A stretch of 64,000 bases of DNA from Flavobacterium soyae (GTDB lineage: Bacteria > Bacteroidota > Bacteroidia > Flavobacteriales > Flavobacteriaceae), in assembly GCF_021245985.1 (NCBI RefSeq), contig NZ_JAJQXA010000014.1, positions 43,973-107,972 on the forward strand. Direction: 5' to 3'. This document shows positions 53,401 to 61,938 of the stretch, one piece after another. The notes under the pieces were generated by a model that saw nothing but the letters and a program-made list of their open reading frames with translations, searched no databases and had not been told where the DNA came from. The stretch's first letter is position 1, and every line of letters starts with the position of its first letter. A program made the translations under genes and the position numbers.

Positions 53401-56400
53401 GTTTTTAACTGCCCAAAAGCATCATAGCTGTAAGTATAAACTCCTGCACTAGGATCTTCCATTCTGATCTTATTACCCCAGCCGTCAATATCTATTTTTA
53501 CTTTGTTTCCCTGATAATCGGATTCTTTTAACTGACCATTTGCAAAATAAGTAAAATTAATCGTTCCTCCAGGATCGGTACTTTGAACTTTATTGCCCAA
53601 GGCATCTGCTGTCGCTGTAGTAACTTTGCCATCATCTGTACTGGTGGTGGTTAAAACAGAATAAGACAAAGTTTGTATTTTTCCGGTTGGAGCTGTAATT
53701 TTTGTCGGCCTCATCAGGTAATCATACTCATAACTGGTCCATAAACCAGGAGTCGAAAAATACGGCTCGCTCTCTTTTTGTTTTCTTCCTAAACCATCAT
53801 ATACAACCTGCTTGGTCACCATGGTATTGGCAGCAAATCCTTTTACAGAATTTTTTACTGCTCGTCCCAGTACATCATATTCAACCACTGTTTTAGCATC
53901 CAGGTTATTCGTAGTTGTTGTAGTATACCCTCCTGTTCCTAATTTTGCGTATACAATTGTTGTAGAAATAGGCGTCGTAGAAGAACCAGTAATTGTAGTG
54001 TTGGTTAATTTCCCCCAGTTATCATAAATAAAATCGCTGACAACTCCCATATAATCTGTTGACTTCGTCACCTGCCCCAGATTGTTATAAACGTAATTGG
54101 TAATTAACCCCTGATGGTTTGTTTTTTTGACTACAAAACGTTTTGCAGCATCGTATTCATCGGTAATAGTTCTTGCTGCCGGAATAGGTGCAGGGGCTCC
54201 TGGAGCTGAAACTGTTTTGGTCAATAAATTTCCAAGTCCGTCATAAGTCATATCCTCTACCAAAGCATAAGTGTTATGACCTTTCTTTTCCGTTTTCGTT
54301 AAGTTAAAACCGGTATAAGTATAAGCTTCCTCAGAGGTACGTGTGTCCCCTGAAGCCGCATTATTAGCCGATGTATTTACTTTTTTAGGTCTTCCGATGT
54401 AATAAGCACTGCCGGCACCCGTTGGATTATTATCATATTGAGTATCCGTTGTTACAGATCCCTGAACTGTAGCTCCGCTATATTTTTTTAAAACACTCCT
54501 AACCTCTAATCCATAATAATTGTTACTATCAACAGTTCCATCATAAGTAAAAACGGTTTCTGATTTAGTTCCGCTAAGATGATCTTCAATCGTTTGTTTC
54601 GATAACAACACATTATATACACCACTGTTTGAGTTAGGCGCGCCGGCACTCTGCGCAGCAGAAGCAGTAGGAGATGCAGTAAAAATGGTGTTAGAACTAG
54701 AACTGGCAGAAAAACCAGGTTTTAAAATTACCTGAGGAGCGTAATAATTAACCGCTAAATCATTATTTACTGCTGATGAAGCTGTTATAGAATTACCTGC
54801 CTTATAAGTCTGTCCAGTTGTAACAGGTGTCGTGATGATTATATCATTCTGAAGAGGGCTTGAATAAACCACATCTCCTCCTCCTTTGGTATAAACTGAA
54901 AAAACATTCGTTTTAGTTGTTAAAAGACCTGAAGGTGTAGTATCAAAAACTGTCGACGGGTTGGTACTTGTCCAGCTGATTGTATTGGCTCCTCTTAATA
55001 CAGGATCATTATACTGTGTTGTCCAGATTTTTGTATCCGAAGCCGATAAATACCAGCTGCTTCTGGTGGTTCTTGTAAAACCTACTGTGCCGTAATTATA
55101 ATTCGAAACATACCCTCTGTATCTGAAATCCTGATATTTAGAAATCCCGTTGATTGTTGCAGTTAATTTAGACACTAAATAACTTGCTGGGTTTTTGATA
55201 ACTTCTATATTAGGATACGTTACCGCATCAGCCGATGAATAAAAATCTGAAGAAGCACTGCCTAATGTTCCTGTAGTTGGTTCCATTGGCAGGTACTCAA
55301 TAGTCTGTTTGATGTTACCGTTTGATTCCATTACAGATTTTAACCTGTTTTCTGTATCGACATTTTTGTTAAATTGATAATATTCAATTTTATTATAATG
55401 GCCGCGCACTAAAACCAAATCTGTATTACCTCCATCGTACCTATAATTAGAAGTAAGAGGAATTGGAATATCAGGTGAGTTTGAGGTAAAAACAGTAGAG
55501 CTGTATACTGAAGTAAAACCCGAAGCTCCTACCTTACCAATATTATTAGCATAACCGTATACTTCCCATTGGGTATCATGATTATTAATACTCCAGTCAT
55601 CTTTATAATACTTTCTCCAGACACGAACTAAATCAGATTTACCATCCTTATTTATGTCCATCGCAAAATAGCTGCTAAAATGTCTTTGTGTTTTATAATT
55701 GCCTCCTGTATCTGGCCAGTATTCTACAATGTCCAATGTTTCTTTTGTAAAAAAAGAACCTCCTGCTGGATTTGGATTACTGTAGTAGATATTCCACTCA
55801 ACTTTATTCGGTCCACCTTCATCTGTAGGCAGCATAATATCCGTTTTACCATCTCCATTATAATCTCCCAATAACATATATTTTGTAGCACTATACTGAT
55901 CCAAAGTCCCAGCACCAATTACCTCTAATTCTATCCATGGAGCAGCTGCGAGCTGTTTAAAAGTAAAAATTTTATACGTTTTATCTCCGTTAATTTTTAA
56001 TATATCGGACTTACCATCAGAATTAAAATCTCCTACAATTCTTTTTTCATAATACTCTACTGTTCCAAGAGCAGAAGCATTAGCAAGCTTAACAAAGCCC
56101 GCTGTATTTAACTGATTGCTAGAATTTGGATTTAGATCAAGTAAGTAATATTCAGTATCTTCCGGATTTCTAACAGAAAATTCACATCCAGCAATAGAAC
56201 TCCCATAATAATCATGATAAATTGTCTGATAATTATCATGAGTTTCATTCTTTCTATTAAAAATAAGTACTTCACTTAAACCATCTCCATTGAAATCACC
56301 TTCGAGATAATTCGTTGATTTTTTTACTGATGAAAAAATACAAGCTTGCGGATTAGCTCCATAACCGCAATTATACTCATCATATGAACAATAATAGTCA

Positions 56401-57689
56401 TTGGTATAATCAGTTCCACGATAAGCAATGTTATCCATAGTTACAGTTTTATTATAAGTATTGGCAACTGTACTACCAGACAAGTTATAAACTTTAAATT
56501 CAGTTGTCGTAGGAGTTTCATTTGCAAAAACTATAGAGTGCAGCTGATTTACTTTATTACTATTGAGTGTTGTTGCATTAATCAACTGCCTTTTGTCCAT
56601 TGCAATAGGTAGATTAATTGGTGCATTTCCCGTGTCATTTTTAAATAAATTTGTAAATATTTGATTATTTGCAATAAAATCTAATCTTCCATCTCCATCA
56701 AAATCCCCTGCAAGTTCAACCTTATCAAATGCTAAATTATTAGTGTACTCCTTTTCCGTTCGCTGTGGTGTTGTAGGGCTGGAATTATATTCAAAAACAA
56801 CTGGATTTGACACCTCACTTTGAGCATTTATTTCTTGTATTTGTTTTAATCTTTGGTATCCTAAACTTGCGTCCTCTTCATGTGTAAGTTTATAAGTTCT
56901 AAAAGTTAGGTTATTAGCAAAAACTTGTATATAGTCTAAAATTTGGGTCGCATAAATTGCTCCTCCTTTCAAATAGTCTTTTTCTATACGACTAGCAGCT
57001 TTATAAACAAAACTAATTTTATTTTGAGCTGCAATTCCGGCAGCTGCATTCCCGCTAAAAGCAATATTATCAATATACAGTTGATTTGTACTATTATAGG
57101 CAACTGTCTTATAATTATAATCAATAAAATTGCCGTACACATCTTCGTAATGAACTATATACCATGAATTTACAGAAACTGAATTCTGCAGGCTTCCAGA
57201 TCCTTTAGAGCCATACCAGCTTCTTGATCCATCAGGTGCAGTTACTATAAAATAAGTCGTAGTACCTTCAATTTTTAATTCAATTTTGGTATTGCTTTTA
57301 TATTCGGTCTCATAAGTAGAATTTGCTGCCCAGTAAGTTCCTGTTTTTAGCAATAGTCTTTGCCCGTCAAGCGCTAATTTATCATTTGAATCAAAATCAA
57401 CACCATCAACATAACCGTCAATATCCCGGCGTGTTGCCATTCTGCTGATTGTTGAAATACTATTAATACTCCAGCCCTGACCGGCTATACCGCCTCTAAC
57501 TCCGCTGCTGTAAACCAGGTTTATAGTAGGAGCAACTCCCTTTATACTTGGAGGAACTGCTATAGGAAGCGTATAAGTTGCAGTACCTGAGGCTGAAATT
57601 TGTAGTTCTCCTTTTGTATCTGTAAAATTTTGAGAAAAAGATAAAAAAGAGGTAAATAAAAATATAATGAAAAAGTAAAATTGTTTCAT
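50430..57689 (-). CDS. SpvB/FG-GAP/RHS polymorphic toxin with C-terminal papain-like domain
   Basis: I start at ATG 57689 (MKQFYFFIIFLFTSFLSFSQ signal peptide), giving about 2419 residues; an upstream start at 57731 overlaps the preceding gene. In order: an SpvB-like N-terminus (YTLPIAVPPSIKGVAPTINL, GIAGQGWSIN); FG-GAP/VCBS motifs (DFDGDGRLDF, DYNGDGKTDI, DINKDGKSDL); RHS YD repeats (about 54.6-52.6 kb); a carbohydrate-binding-like sandwich (about 52.6-52.2 kb); the RHS core (about 51.85-51.5 kb, YGYVLNNPLKYTDPSGEYAE); a hydrophobic Gly/Ala region; and the C-terminal domain (50430 to about 50930) with CYNCHSYAW and AQHSAIVTKV, a Cys/His pair of papain-like type. The RHS shell is expected to encapsulate and cleave off the toxin. 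Confidence 0.88.
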   Translation of the reverse strand: MKQFYFFIIFLFTSFLSFSQNFTDTKGELQISASGTATYTLPIAVPPSIKGVAPTINLVYSSGVRGGIAGQGWSINSISTISRMATRRDIDGYVDGVDFDSNDKLALDGQRLLLKTGTYWAANSTYETEYKSNTKIELKIEGTTTYFIVTAPDGSRSWYGSKGSGSLQNSVSVNSWYIVHYEDVYGNFIDYNYKTVAYNSTNQLYIDNIAFSGNAAAGIAAQNKISFVYKAASRIEKDYLKGGAIYATQILDYIQVFANNLTFRTYKLTHEEDASLGYQRLKQIQEINAQSEVSNPVVFEYNSSPTTPQRTEKEYTNNLAFDKVELAGDFDGDGRLDFIANNQIFTNLFKNDTGNAPINLPIAMDKRQLINATTLNSNKVNQLHSIVFANETPTTTEFKVYNLSGSTVANTYNKTVTMDNIAYRGTDYTNDYYCSYDEYNCGYGANPQACIFSSVKKSTNYLEGDFNGDGLSEVLIFNRKNETHDNYQTIYHDYYGSSIAGCEFSVRNPEDTEYYLLDLNPNSSNQLNTAGFVKLANASALGTVEYYEKRIVGDFNSDGKSDILKINGDKTYKIFTFKQLAAAPWIELEVIGAGTLDQYSATKYMLLGDYNGDGKTDIMLPTDEGGPNKVEWNIYYSNPNPAGGSFFTKETLDIVEYWPDTGGNYKTQRHFSSYFAMDINKDGKSDLVRVWRKYYKDDWSINNHDTQWEVYGYANNIGKVGASGFTSVYSSTVFTSNSPDIPIPLTSNYRYDGGNTDLVLVRGHYNKIEYYQFNKNVDTENRLKSVMESNGNIKQTIEYLPMEPTTGTLGSASSDFYSSADAVTYPNIEVIKNPASYLVSKLTATINGISKYQDFRYRGYVSNYNYGTVGFTRTTRSSWYLSASDTKIWTTQYNDPVLRGANTISWTSTNPSTVFDTTPSGLLTTKTNVFSVYTKGGGDVVYSSPLQNDIIITTPVTTGQTYKAGNSITASSAVNNDLAVNYYAPQVILKPGFSASSSSNTIFTASPTASAAQSAGAPNSNSGVYNVLLSKQTIEDHLSGTKSETVFTYDGTVDSNNYYGLEVRSVLKKYSGATVQGSVTTDTQYDNNPTGAGSAYYIGRPKKVNTSANNAASGDTRTSEEAYTYTGFNLTKTEKKGHNTYALVEDMTYDGLGNLLTKTVSAPGAPAPIPAARTITDEYDAAKRFVVKKTNHQGLITNYVYNNLGQVTKSTDYMGVVSDFIYDNWGKLTNTTITGSSTTPISTTIVYAKLGTGGYTTTTTNNLDAKTVVEYDVLGRAVKNSVKGFAANTMVTKQVVYDGLGRKQKESEPYFSTPGLWTSYEYDYLMRPTKITAPTGKIQTLSYSVLTTTSTDDGKVTTATADALGNKVQSTDPGGTINFTYFANGQLKESDYQGNKVKIDIDGWGNKIRMEDPSAGVYTYSYDAFGQLKTQTTPNGTTSFVYDAGGKPTEKTIAGTLTNSKTTYAYNALNQITSSTYVDNIESKTTTNVYEYDTLKRLYKTTETTPYAVFVKQLAFDALGRVEKETSTATASGKTSSKTVKNTYQNGFPWQILDDTTQQVLWQTNSLNERGQSLTAAFGNGIAVTNTYDQYGYVKQIKHDKTSPTAVNIMTLNSDFEIKRGNLNSRTNSLFSRNETYKYDALDRLTEYTNGLGIQETQSYDDKGRIIQNSVGTYEYDTAKTYQNKAITPTQEAVGYYGNREGIFNDSMEDRTGWGTVRSPATVFYSYDNVTAAHTGKNSLKLANTLTTEQYVYSDKWVDINNTAATDYTYSAWVYSSSPQAEIVLVMKDAQGVLSYNAVVTNVTGSWTQVVKTFSVPANIKKLCIRLDNNGLGNIWFDDVQIRKTSDAATAVRALNITYNTFKSPVQIEETGVDKISFTYNDGNDRSSMFYGGQQSDKLLRTFRKHYSADGTMEVKHNIVTGAVEFVTYIGGDGYSASVVLKSDGTTQNYLYLHRDYQGTITAISDQSGAVVEKRLFDAWGNIVKVQDGAGNILSGLTVLDRGYTGHEHLQSVGLIHMNGRLYDPKLHRFLQPDNYIQEPYNTQNYNKYGYVLNNPLKYTDPSGEYAEIGFLAVVGIGAAIAALTYTITALVADVPFSVGGLVKATFIGAASSAVTFGIGSASSALFSNFYSQAAFSAAAHGTFQGSMTAISGGKFWSGFAAGALSSVAASAWSGGSTTETHNFRGSSFTETINHQGLSGAIGANNTIGMIAFGTVSGGAGAALTGGNFWQGAVTGLVVSGLNHAMHSMNDDGDPTMKTQKDRDITQVGPETPATYPDGTTNPGCYNCHSYAWTNSQGDPTDPANASLVASGLTRWDNNPGNNKSGYHAISFNAPNQVGDRVVYYAWDYKLNRAIAQHSAIVTKVNSKGQAIELTSKWGQGPLVTHHPRNVPASYGSPNPTFRSPTGRIYPSRIYYRRN

Positions 57690-57699
57690 ATAAAGTAGC

Positions 57700-58149
57700 T
57701 TACTGCTTAATAATTTTAATTGTTTTTTCATCTCCGTTTTTATATTTTAAAACAACCAGATAAATTCCTGTTGAATATTCCTGAAAAGAAATATTCAAAG
57801 CATTAACACTTTCTGTTTTAGGAAATGCTTTTAATACCTGACCATTTAATCCGTAGACCATTACTGATGAAACTTTATTATCGTCTATTAATTCCCATTG
57901 AAGATAAAGTTCTTCTCTAACTGGGTTTGGATAATACGAAATCACATCCTCAGGGAAAAACTTTTCCAAATCTTCCTCTACAACTGCTTCAATTTCTTTG
58001 ATATCTCTGGCAGGTTTAGCAGTACAGCCGCTAAGGCATAGAACCCTGCTGATTTGATTTCCTGCAGTATCATAACCAAACGTGATTTTTTGCTGCGCAT
58101 TAGATAAGGCACAAACTGCAAATAGAACAAACGTAAAAAGACGTTTCAT
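57700..58149 (-). CDS. Short T9SS type A sorting-domain protein ahead of the RHS gene
   Basis: The 149-residue product has a signal peptide (KRLFTFVLFAVCALSNAQ), then ITFGYDTAGNQISRVLCL (RHS-like), an acidic linker, and a C-terminal domain YYPNPVREELYLQWELID, VMVYGLNGQVLKAF, STGIYLVVLKYKNGDEKTIKIIKQ, which is a T9SS type A signal. The gap to the RHS start is 10 bp. A promoter-like TTG...TTCATTTG (58184-58214, minus strand, 20-nt spacing) precedes it. It may carry or anchor the RHS protein, which itself has no T9SS signal. Confidence 0.8.
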   Translation of the reverse strand: MKRLFTFVLFAVCALSNAQQKITFGYDTAGNQISRVLCLSGCTAKPARDIKEIEAVVEEDLEKFFPEDVISYYPNPVREELYLQWELIDDNKVSSVMVYGLNGQVLKAFPKTESVNALNISFQEYSTGIYLVVLKYKNGDEKTIKIIKQ

Positions 58150-58426
58150 AATAATTTATTTATAAACATTTGTTAAAAAAATACAAATGAATATAAAATA
58201 AAATTATAAAACAACGATTCAATTATAATTTTATATCAAGTTTTATCGACAAAAAGCTAACATAAACGACAAAATAATAAATAGAGTTCAGAAGACAGAA
58301 ATTAACCGATTCTTGTTTAACCTTTAACATTTGATTCCTTAGTATCTCTACAAACTATGGAACTAATTGTTAAACAAAAAAGACCGTCTCTTTGAGACAG
58401 TCTTTTAAATATATTTTCTTAAATAA
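58150..58426. other. Gap upstream of the RHS operon, with terminator
   Basis: AT-rich DNA with a promoter-like minus-strand pair near 58184-58214 and a terminator hairpin at 58377-58406. No gene was seen. Confidence 0.6.
58377..58406 (-). terminator. Terminator after the 101-aa gene
   Basis: AAGACCGTCTC pairs with GAGACAGTCTT around TTT (one mismatched pair), with flanking A/T runs in both directions. On the minus strand it ends the gene at 58427-58732, so the RHS operon has its own promoter. Confidence 0.75.
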
Positions 58427-58732
58427 TTAAGCTCTAAACAAAGCAAATTTATTATAGTTATACAAAACCTTATCATAAGGAACATAAAGCGAAACTATTT
58501 TCTCTGACGATTCGTCAAATTTAATTCCGTTGTGTTTTCTGAATAAATAAATTTCTCTTAAACAGTTTGATAAACTTTGGTGGATTTCACTTGTAAAAGT
58601 TGGCAGTTTTTTGTCTCCAACCAAAAGATCGATTTGATAATTAGAGCTGCTTTTTGATAAATTATTACCAATAATTCTGATGGTAAATGTAGTTGACTTT
58701 CCGTATTGTTCACCTTGATATTGAAGTGTCAT
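58427..58732 (-). CDS. Small conserved protein, unknown
   Basis: The 101-residue product has no signal peptide or membrane segment. The text reads TLQYQGEQYGKSTTFTIRII, then SSSNYQIDLLVGDKKLP, REIYLFRKHNGIKFDESSEK and VPYDKVLYNYNKFALFRA. The amphipathic strands suggest a small alpha/beta protein. I do not recognise a family. It is a single gene with its own terminator. It is not part of the RHS operon, judging by the terminator between them. Confidence 0.6.
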   Translation of the reverse strand: MTLQYQGEQYGKSTTFTIRIIGNNLSKSSSNYQIDLLVGDKKLPTFTSEIHQSLSNCLREIYLFRKHNGIKFDESSEKIVSLYVPYDKVLYNYNKFALFRA

Positions 58733-58888
58733 AATTTTATAGTAAAAAGGTTAATATTTTATGTTTAAACTTTCTTTAGAATTGAATTCAATTTTAAAGT
58801 TATAAAAAATATTGAATGCTTTATAAAAACCCGCATCAAATTTATTGAAGCAAAGTTACTCAACTTTTTTAAAGGGAAACAAATTAGA

Positions 58889-59746
58889 TTAATTTACAAT
58901 ACTATTTTCAGGCTTTCTTTCTTCATTTACATCTAATAAAAACAAATTTCCATTTTCATCAAACATTGTCATATTCAAAGCGTCTAATAAAGTAAGGTTT
59001 TTTGAAACCGAGCCTGTAAATTTATTATAGGAAAGATTCATTTCAGAAAGATTAGGCATTTTTTCTAATTCCTTAGGAATTTCTCCGCCCAGATTATTAT
59101 TGAACAAACTTAAATTTTGCAAAATATTCAAATTAGAAATATCTGAACTTACAACTCCTGATAATCTATTATTATTTAACAGCAGTATTTTTAAAGTCGA
59201 AATCTTATACAATGAACTTGGCAGAACACCAGCGATTTGATTATCAAATAAACAAAGAATTTCTAATTGATTCAGTTTTCCAATTTCTACAGGTAATTCA
59301 CCGGAAATATTATTCTTAAAAAGTTCTAAATCTTTCAAATTCTTCAAATCACAAATGCTTCTAGGAATTGTACCAGATAACTGATTACCAGAAACATTTA
59401 AAGCTTCAAGTTCTTTAAAATTACTGATTGAATTTGATAATTGTCCTTTAAGATTATTTTTATGAAGATCAATTGTAATTAAATTTACCAGTTCAAAAAA
59501 TGCAGCAGGCAGTTCTCCCTGCAGATTATTATCGGCTAAATTTAAAGAAATTACTTTTCCGTTTTCAACACGAACTCCATACCAGGTTGAGACTGATAGT
59601 GACAAATCCCATTTTATTTTCCACTGCGAACCATTTGTCGCATGATATAATTTAATTAGCGCGTCTTTCTCTTTATCTGAAACAGTATCTGCAAAAACAT
59701 TTAGAGAAAAAATAAATGCTAAAAAAAGTGTTGCAAAGCTTTTCAT
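58889..59746 (-). CDS. Exported leucine-rich repeat protein (plant-type LRR)
   Basis: The 285-residue product has a signal peptide (SFATLFLAFIFSLNVFA), then a cap KDALIKLYHATNGSQWKIKW and about seven repeats of the LxxLxLxxNxLxGxIPxx type: ISLNLADNNLQGELP, LEALNVSGNQLSGTIP, LKDLELFKNNISGELP, LEILCLFDNQIAGVLP and LSEMNLSYNKFTGSV. It lacks a T9SS C-terminal signal and a lipobox, so it is probably periplasmic or released. LRR arrays bind proteins; the ligand is unknown. Confidence 0.9.
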   Translation of the reverse strand: MKSFATLFLAFIFSLNVFADTVSDKEKDALIKLYHATNGSQWKIKWDLSLSVSTWYGVRVENGKVISLNLADNNLQGELPAAFFELVNLITIDLHKNNLKGQLSNSISNFKELEALNVSGNQLSGTIPRSICDLKNLKDLELFKNNISGELPVEIGKLNQLEILCLFDNQIAGVLPSSLYKISTLKILLLNNNRLSGVVSSDISNLNILQNLSLFNNNLGGEIPKELEKMPNLSEMNLSYNKFTGSVSKNLTLLDALNMTMFDENGNLFLLDVNEERKPENSIVN

Positions 59747-59927
59747 AACAGATTTGGGGATTGTTTTTCTTGCCTCAAAATTAGTTAATTACTGGATGTA
59801 AAGCGACTTATGTCGATAAAGTGTTAATAAATAAAAAATCGTCTTACTTTTCTTCTTTTTAAAAATATCGAAATCGTTATAGTTTTTTGATTAATTTTGG
59901 AACAACTAATTACAAAAACCTTAAATT

Positions 59928-60416
59928 ATGGAAATTAACTTAATTACATTTTTCGTTGCCGCGATTGTGACACTCATAATCGGTTTTATCTGGTATCATC
60001 CAAAAGTTTTTGGAACAATCTGGATGAGAGAAAATAATTTTACCGAAGAAGATTTAAAAAAAGGAAACATGCTCAAAATATTTGGGTTTACGTACATTTT
60101 TTCTGTTATGATTTCGATGGCTTTAATGTCGTTTACCATTCATCAGTCGGGTGCAATTGGAATGATTGGCGGCCCGCCTTTTATTGAAAGCGCAAAACCG
60201 TCTTTCCACGCTTTCATGGCTGATTACGGAACTGCTTTCCGTACTTTTAAACACGGTTCTCTTCATGGTTTTATGTCGGGGCTGTTTTTTGCTTTTCCTA
60301 TAGTTGGGATTAATGGATTATTCGAAAGAAAATCATGGAAATACATCTTTATTCATGCAGGATACTGGATGCTTACTCTTACCATAATAGGCGGCATCGT
60401 TTGTCAGTTTGCGTAA
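59928..60416 (+). CDS. DUF1761 membrane protein
   Basis: The 162-residue product has four membrane helices (LITFFVAAIVTLIIGFIWY, FGFTYIFSVMISMALMSF, SGLFFAFPIVGINGLFER and AGYWMLTLTIIGGIVCQF) and fits DUF1761. In its first loop it has WYHPKVFGTIWMREN, the usual family motif. Function is unknown. The -7 consensus TAATTTTG lies at 59892-59899, 28 bp before the start. A terminator follows at 60433. Confidence 0.85.
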   Translation: MEINLITFFVAAIVTLIIGFIWYHPKVFGTIWMRENNFTEEDLKKGNMLKIFGFTYIFSVMISMALMSFTIHQSGAIGMIGGPPFIESAKPSFHAFMADYGTAFRTFKHGSLHGFMSGLFFAFPIVGINGLFERKSWKYIFIHAGYWMLTLTIIGGIVCQFA

Positions 60417-60432
60417 ATTATAAATAGTACTG

Positions 60433-60465
60433 ACCCGTTTGAAGCCAAAATTCAAACGGGTTTTT
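60433..60465 (+). terminator. Terminator after the DUF1761 gene
   Basis: ACCCGTTTGAA pairs perfectly with TTCAAACGGGT around GCCAAAA, followed by TTTT. Confidence 0.85.
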
Positions 60466-60535
60466 CTTAATAATAGCTTAAAGAAGATGAGTTATTATAA
60501 ATATTATCTAATTTTGAAGAAATTAGCTCACACTT

Positions 60536-61681
60536 TTGAATACAACTTATTCTTTTCAAATCTACAACAGCACATCATTACTGCCTTTAGAGTGGAATTC
60601 GCTGGCCGCTAATAATATTTTTTTAACACGGGAATATCTCGAAGTACTGGAAAATTCCTCTCCGGTAAATATGATTTGTCATTTTATTGGAATTTTTGAA
60701 GAGGAAAAACTTGTTGGTATTGTTTTAACTCAATTTTTATTTGCAGAAAAACTAGAGTCTTTTGGCGAACGCGATCAATGTTTAAAAACATCTGTTCGCA
60801 ATTTTGCATTAAAGAATTTCGCTTCTCACGTTTTATTTGTTGGAAACAATATGTTAACCGGACAGAATGCTTTTGCTTTTGATCAGAATATTAAAGAAGC
60901 AAAAGCTGTTAAAACACTTCATAAAGCTATTAATCAGCTTAAAAAAGATTTAAAAGCTAATGGAAAAAAAGTTCATATAACCAGTATAAAAGACTTTACT
61001 GCAAAAGAAATTGAACCATTGCAGGCTGAATTTAAAAACAATTATACGTTTTCGATACAGCCTAATATGATTTTTAAAATCAATGAAAATTGGAAAACTG
61101 AACAAGATTATGTTGATGCACTGTCAAAAAAATACCGGGACCAATACAAACGCGCCCGCAAAAAATCTAATGGGATAGAAAAACAGCAAATGTCTTTGTC
61201 TGACATTAGAAAATATGAAGATGTTATTTATGAGTTGTACTTTCATGTGGCTAAAAATGCACCTTTCAACACTTTTTTCCTAGCCAGAAACCATTTCAGT
61301 TTTTTTAAAGAAATTATGAAAGAGAACTTTTTACTTTATGGTTATTTTTTAGATGAAAAACTAATTGGTTTCAATACACTTATAAAAAACGGTGAGGTCA
61401 TGGACACTTATTTTTTAGGTTACGATGAAAGTGTTCAGCGCGAAAAAATGCTGTATTTGAATATGCTTTACGATATGATTGCTTATTCTATTAAAAAAGG
61501 ATTTTCAGCGATTGTTTTTGCCAGAACTGCTCTCGAAATTAAAAGTTCTGTTGGGGCAAAACCTGTAAAAATGTATGGTTTGATAACGCATAGTAATGCT
61601 TTAATCAATCATAATATTGCAAGGTTTTTTAATTATTTAGAACCAAAAACAGAATGGCAGGAACGCAATCCTTTTAAATAA
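60536..61681 (+). CDS. FemAB/GNAT-like acyltransferase
   Basis: The start is TTG 60536, since no ATG precedes the conserved N-terminal text; the product is 381 residues. It has an N-terminal domain (EYLEVLENSSPVNMICHFIG, VGIVLTQFLFAEKLESF) and a C-terminal GNAT-like half (YRDQYKRARKKSNGIEKQQM, LLYGYFLDEKLIGFNTLIKN, TYFLGYDESVQREKMLYLNM), as in peptidoglycan-bridge or lipid acyltransferases. The substrate is unknown. A ribosome-binding site is not obvious. It ends at a repeat-rich intergenic region. Confidence 0.7.
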   Translation: MNTTYSFQIYNSTSLLPLEWNSLAANNIFLTREYLEVLENSSPVNMICHFIGIFEEEKLVGIVLTQFLFAEKLESFGERDQCLKTSVRNFALKNFASHVLFVGNNMLTGQNAFAFDQNIKEAKAVKTLHKAINQLKKDLKANGKKVHITSIKDFTAKEIEPLQAEFKNNYTFSIQPNMIFKINENWKTEQDYVDALSKKYRDQYKRARKKSNGIEKQQMSLSDIRKYEDVIYELYFHVAKNAPFNTFFLARNHFSFFKEIMKENFLLYGYFLDEKLIGFNTLIKNGEVMDTYFLGYDESVQREKMLYLNMLYDMIAYSIKKGFSAIVFARTALEIKSSVGAKPVKMYGLITHSNALINHNIARFFNYLEPKTEWQERNPFK

Positions 61682-61938
61682 ATATATCGCTCCGATGGAG
61701 CTTTTTTTATATTATCCATTTAATTTTCTATAAATATTGCGCTCTTACAGAGCTGCATAAATATCCTGCATAATTTCTATAAATATTCTGCTCTTCCGGA
61801 ACGGGGCAAACATCCTTCATAATTTTATAAATATTCTGTTCCTAAACCAGACAAACTCCGTTAGGAGTGTAATATTTATAGAAAAAAATAAGACATCAGT
61901 CCTAAGCTCATCGGGGCGATACAAATTGTTTTTTTAGA
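61682..61938. repeat. Palindromic repeat cluster
   Basis: This 257-bp gap consists of imperfect repeats: outer pair CGCTCCGATGGAGCT (about 61689) and AGCTCATCGGGGCG (about 61905), inner variants of GCTCTTACAGAGC and CTCCGTTAGGAG, each with TATAAATATT-type flanks occurring several times. No gene. Similar text occurs at about 5.2 kb (GCTCCGTTAGGAGC). Confidence 0.75.

Noticed and set aside
57690..57731. An earlier start for the RHS protein
   Set aside because: It would put 14 lysine/leucine-rich residues before a clean signal peptide and overlap the preceding T9SS gene; ATG 57689 gives a standard signal sequence.
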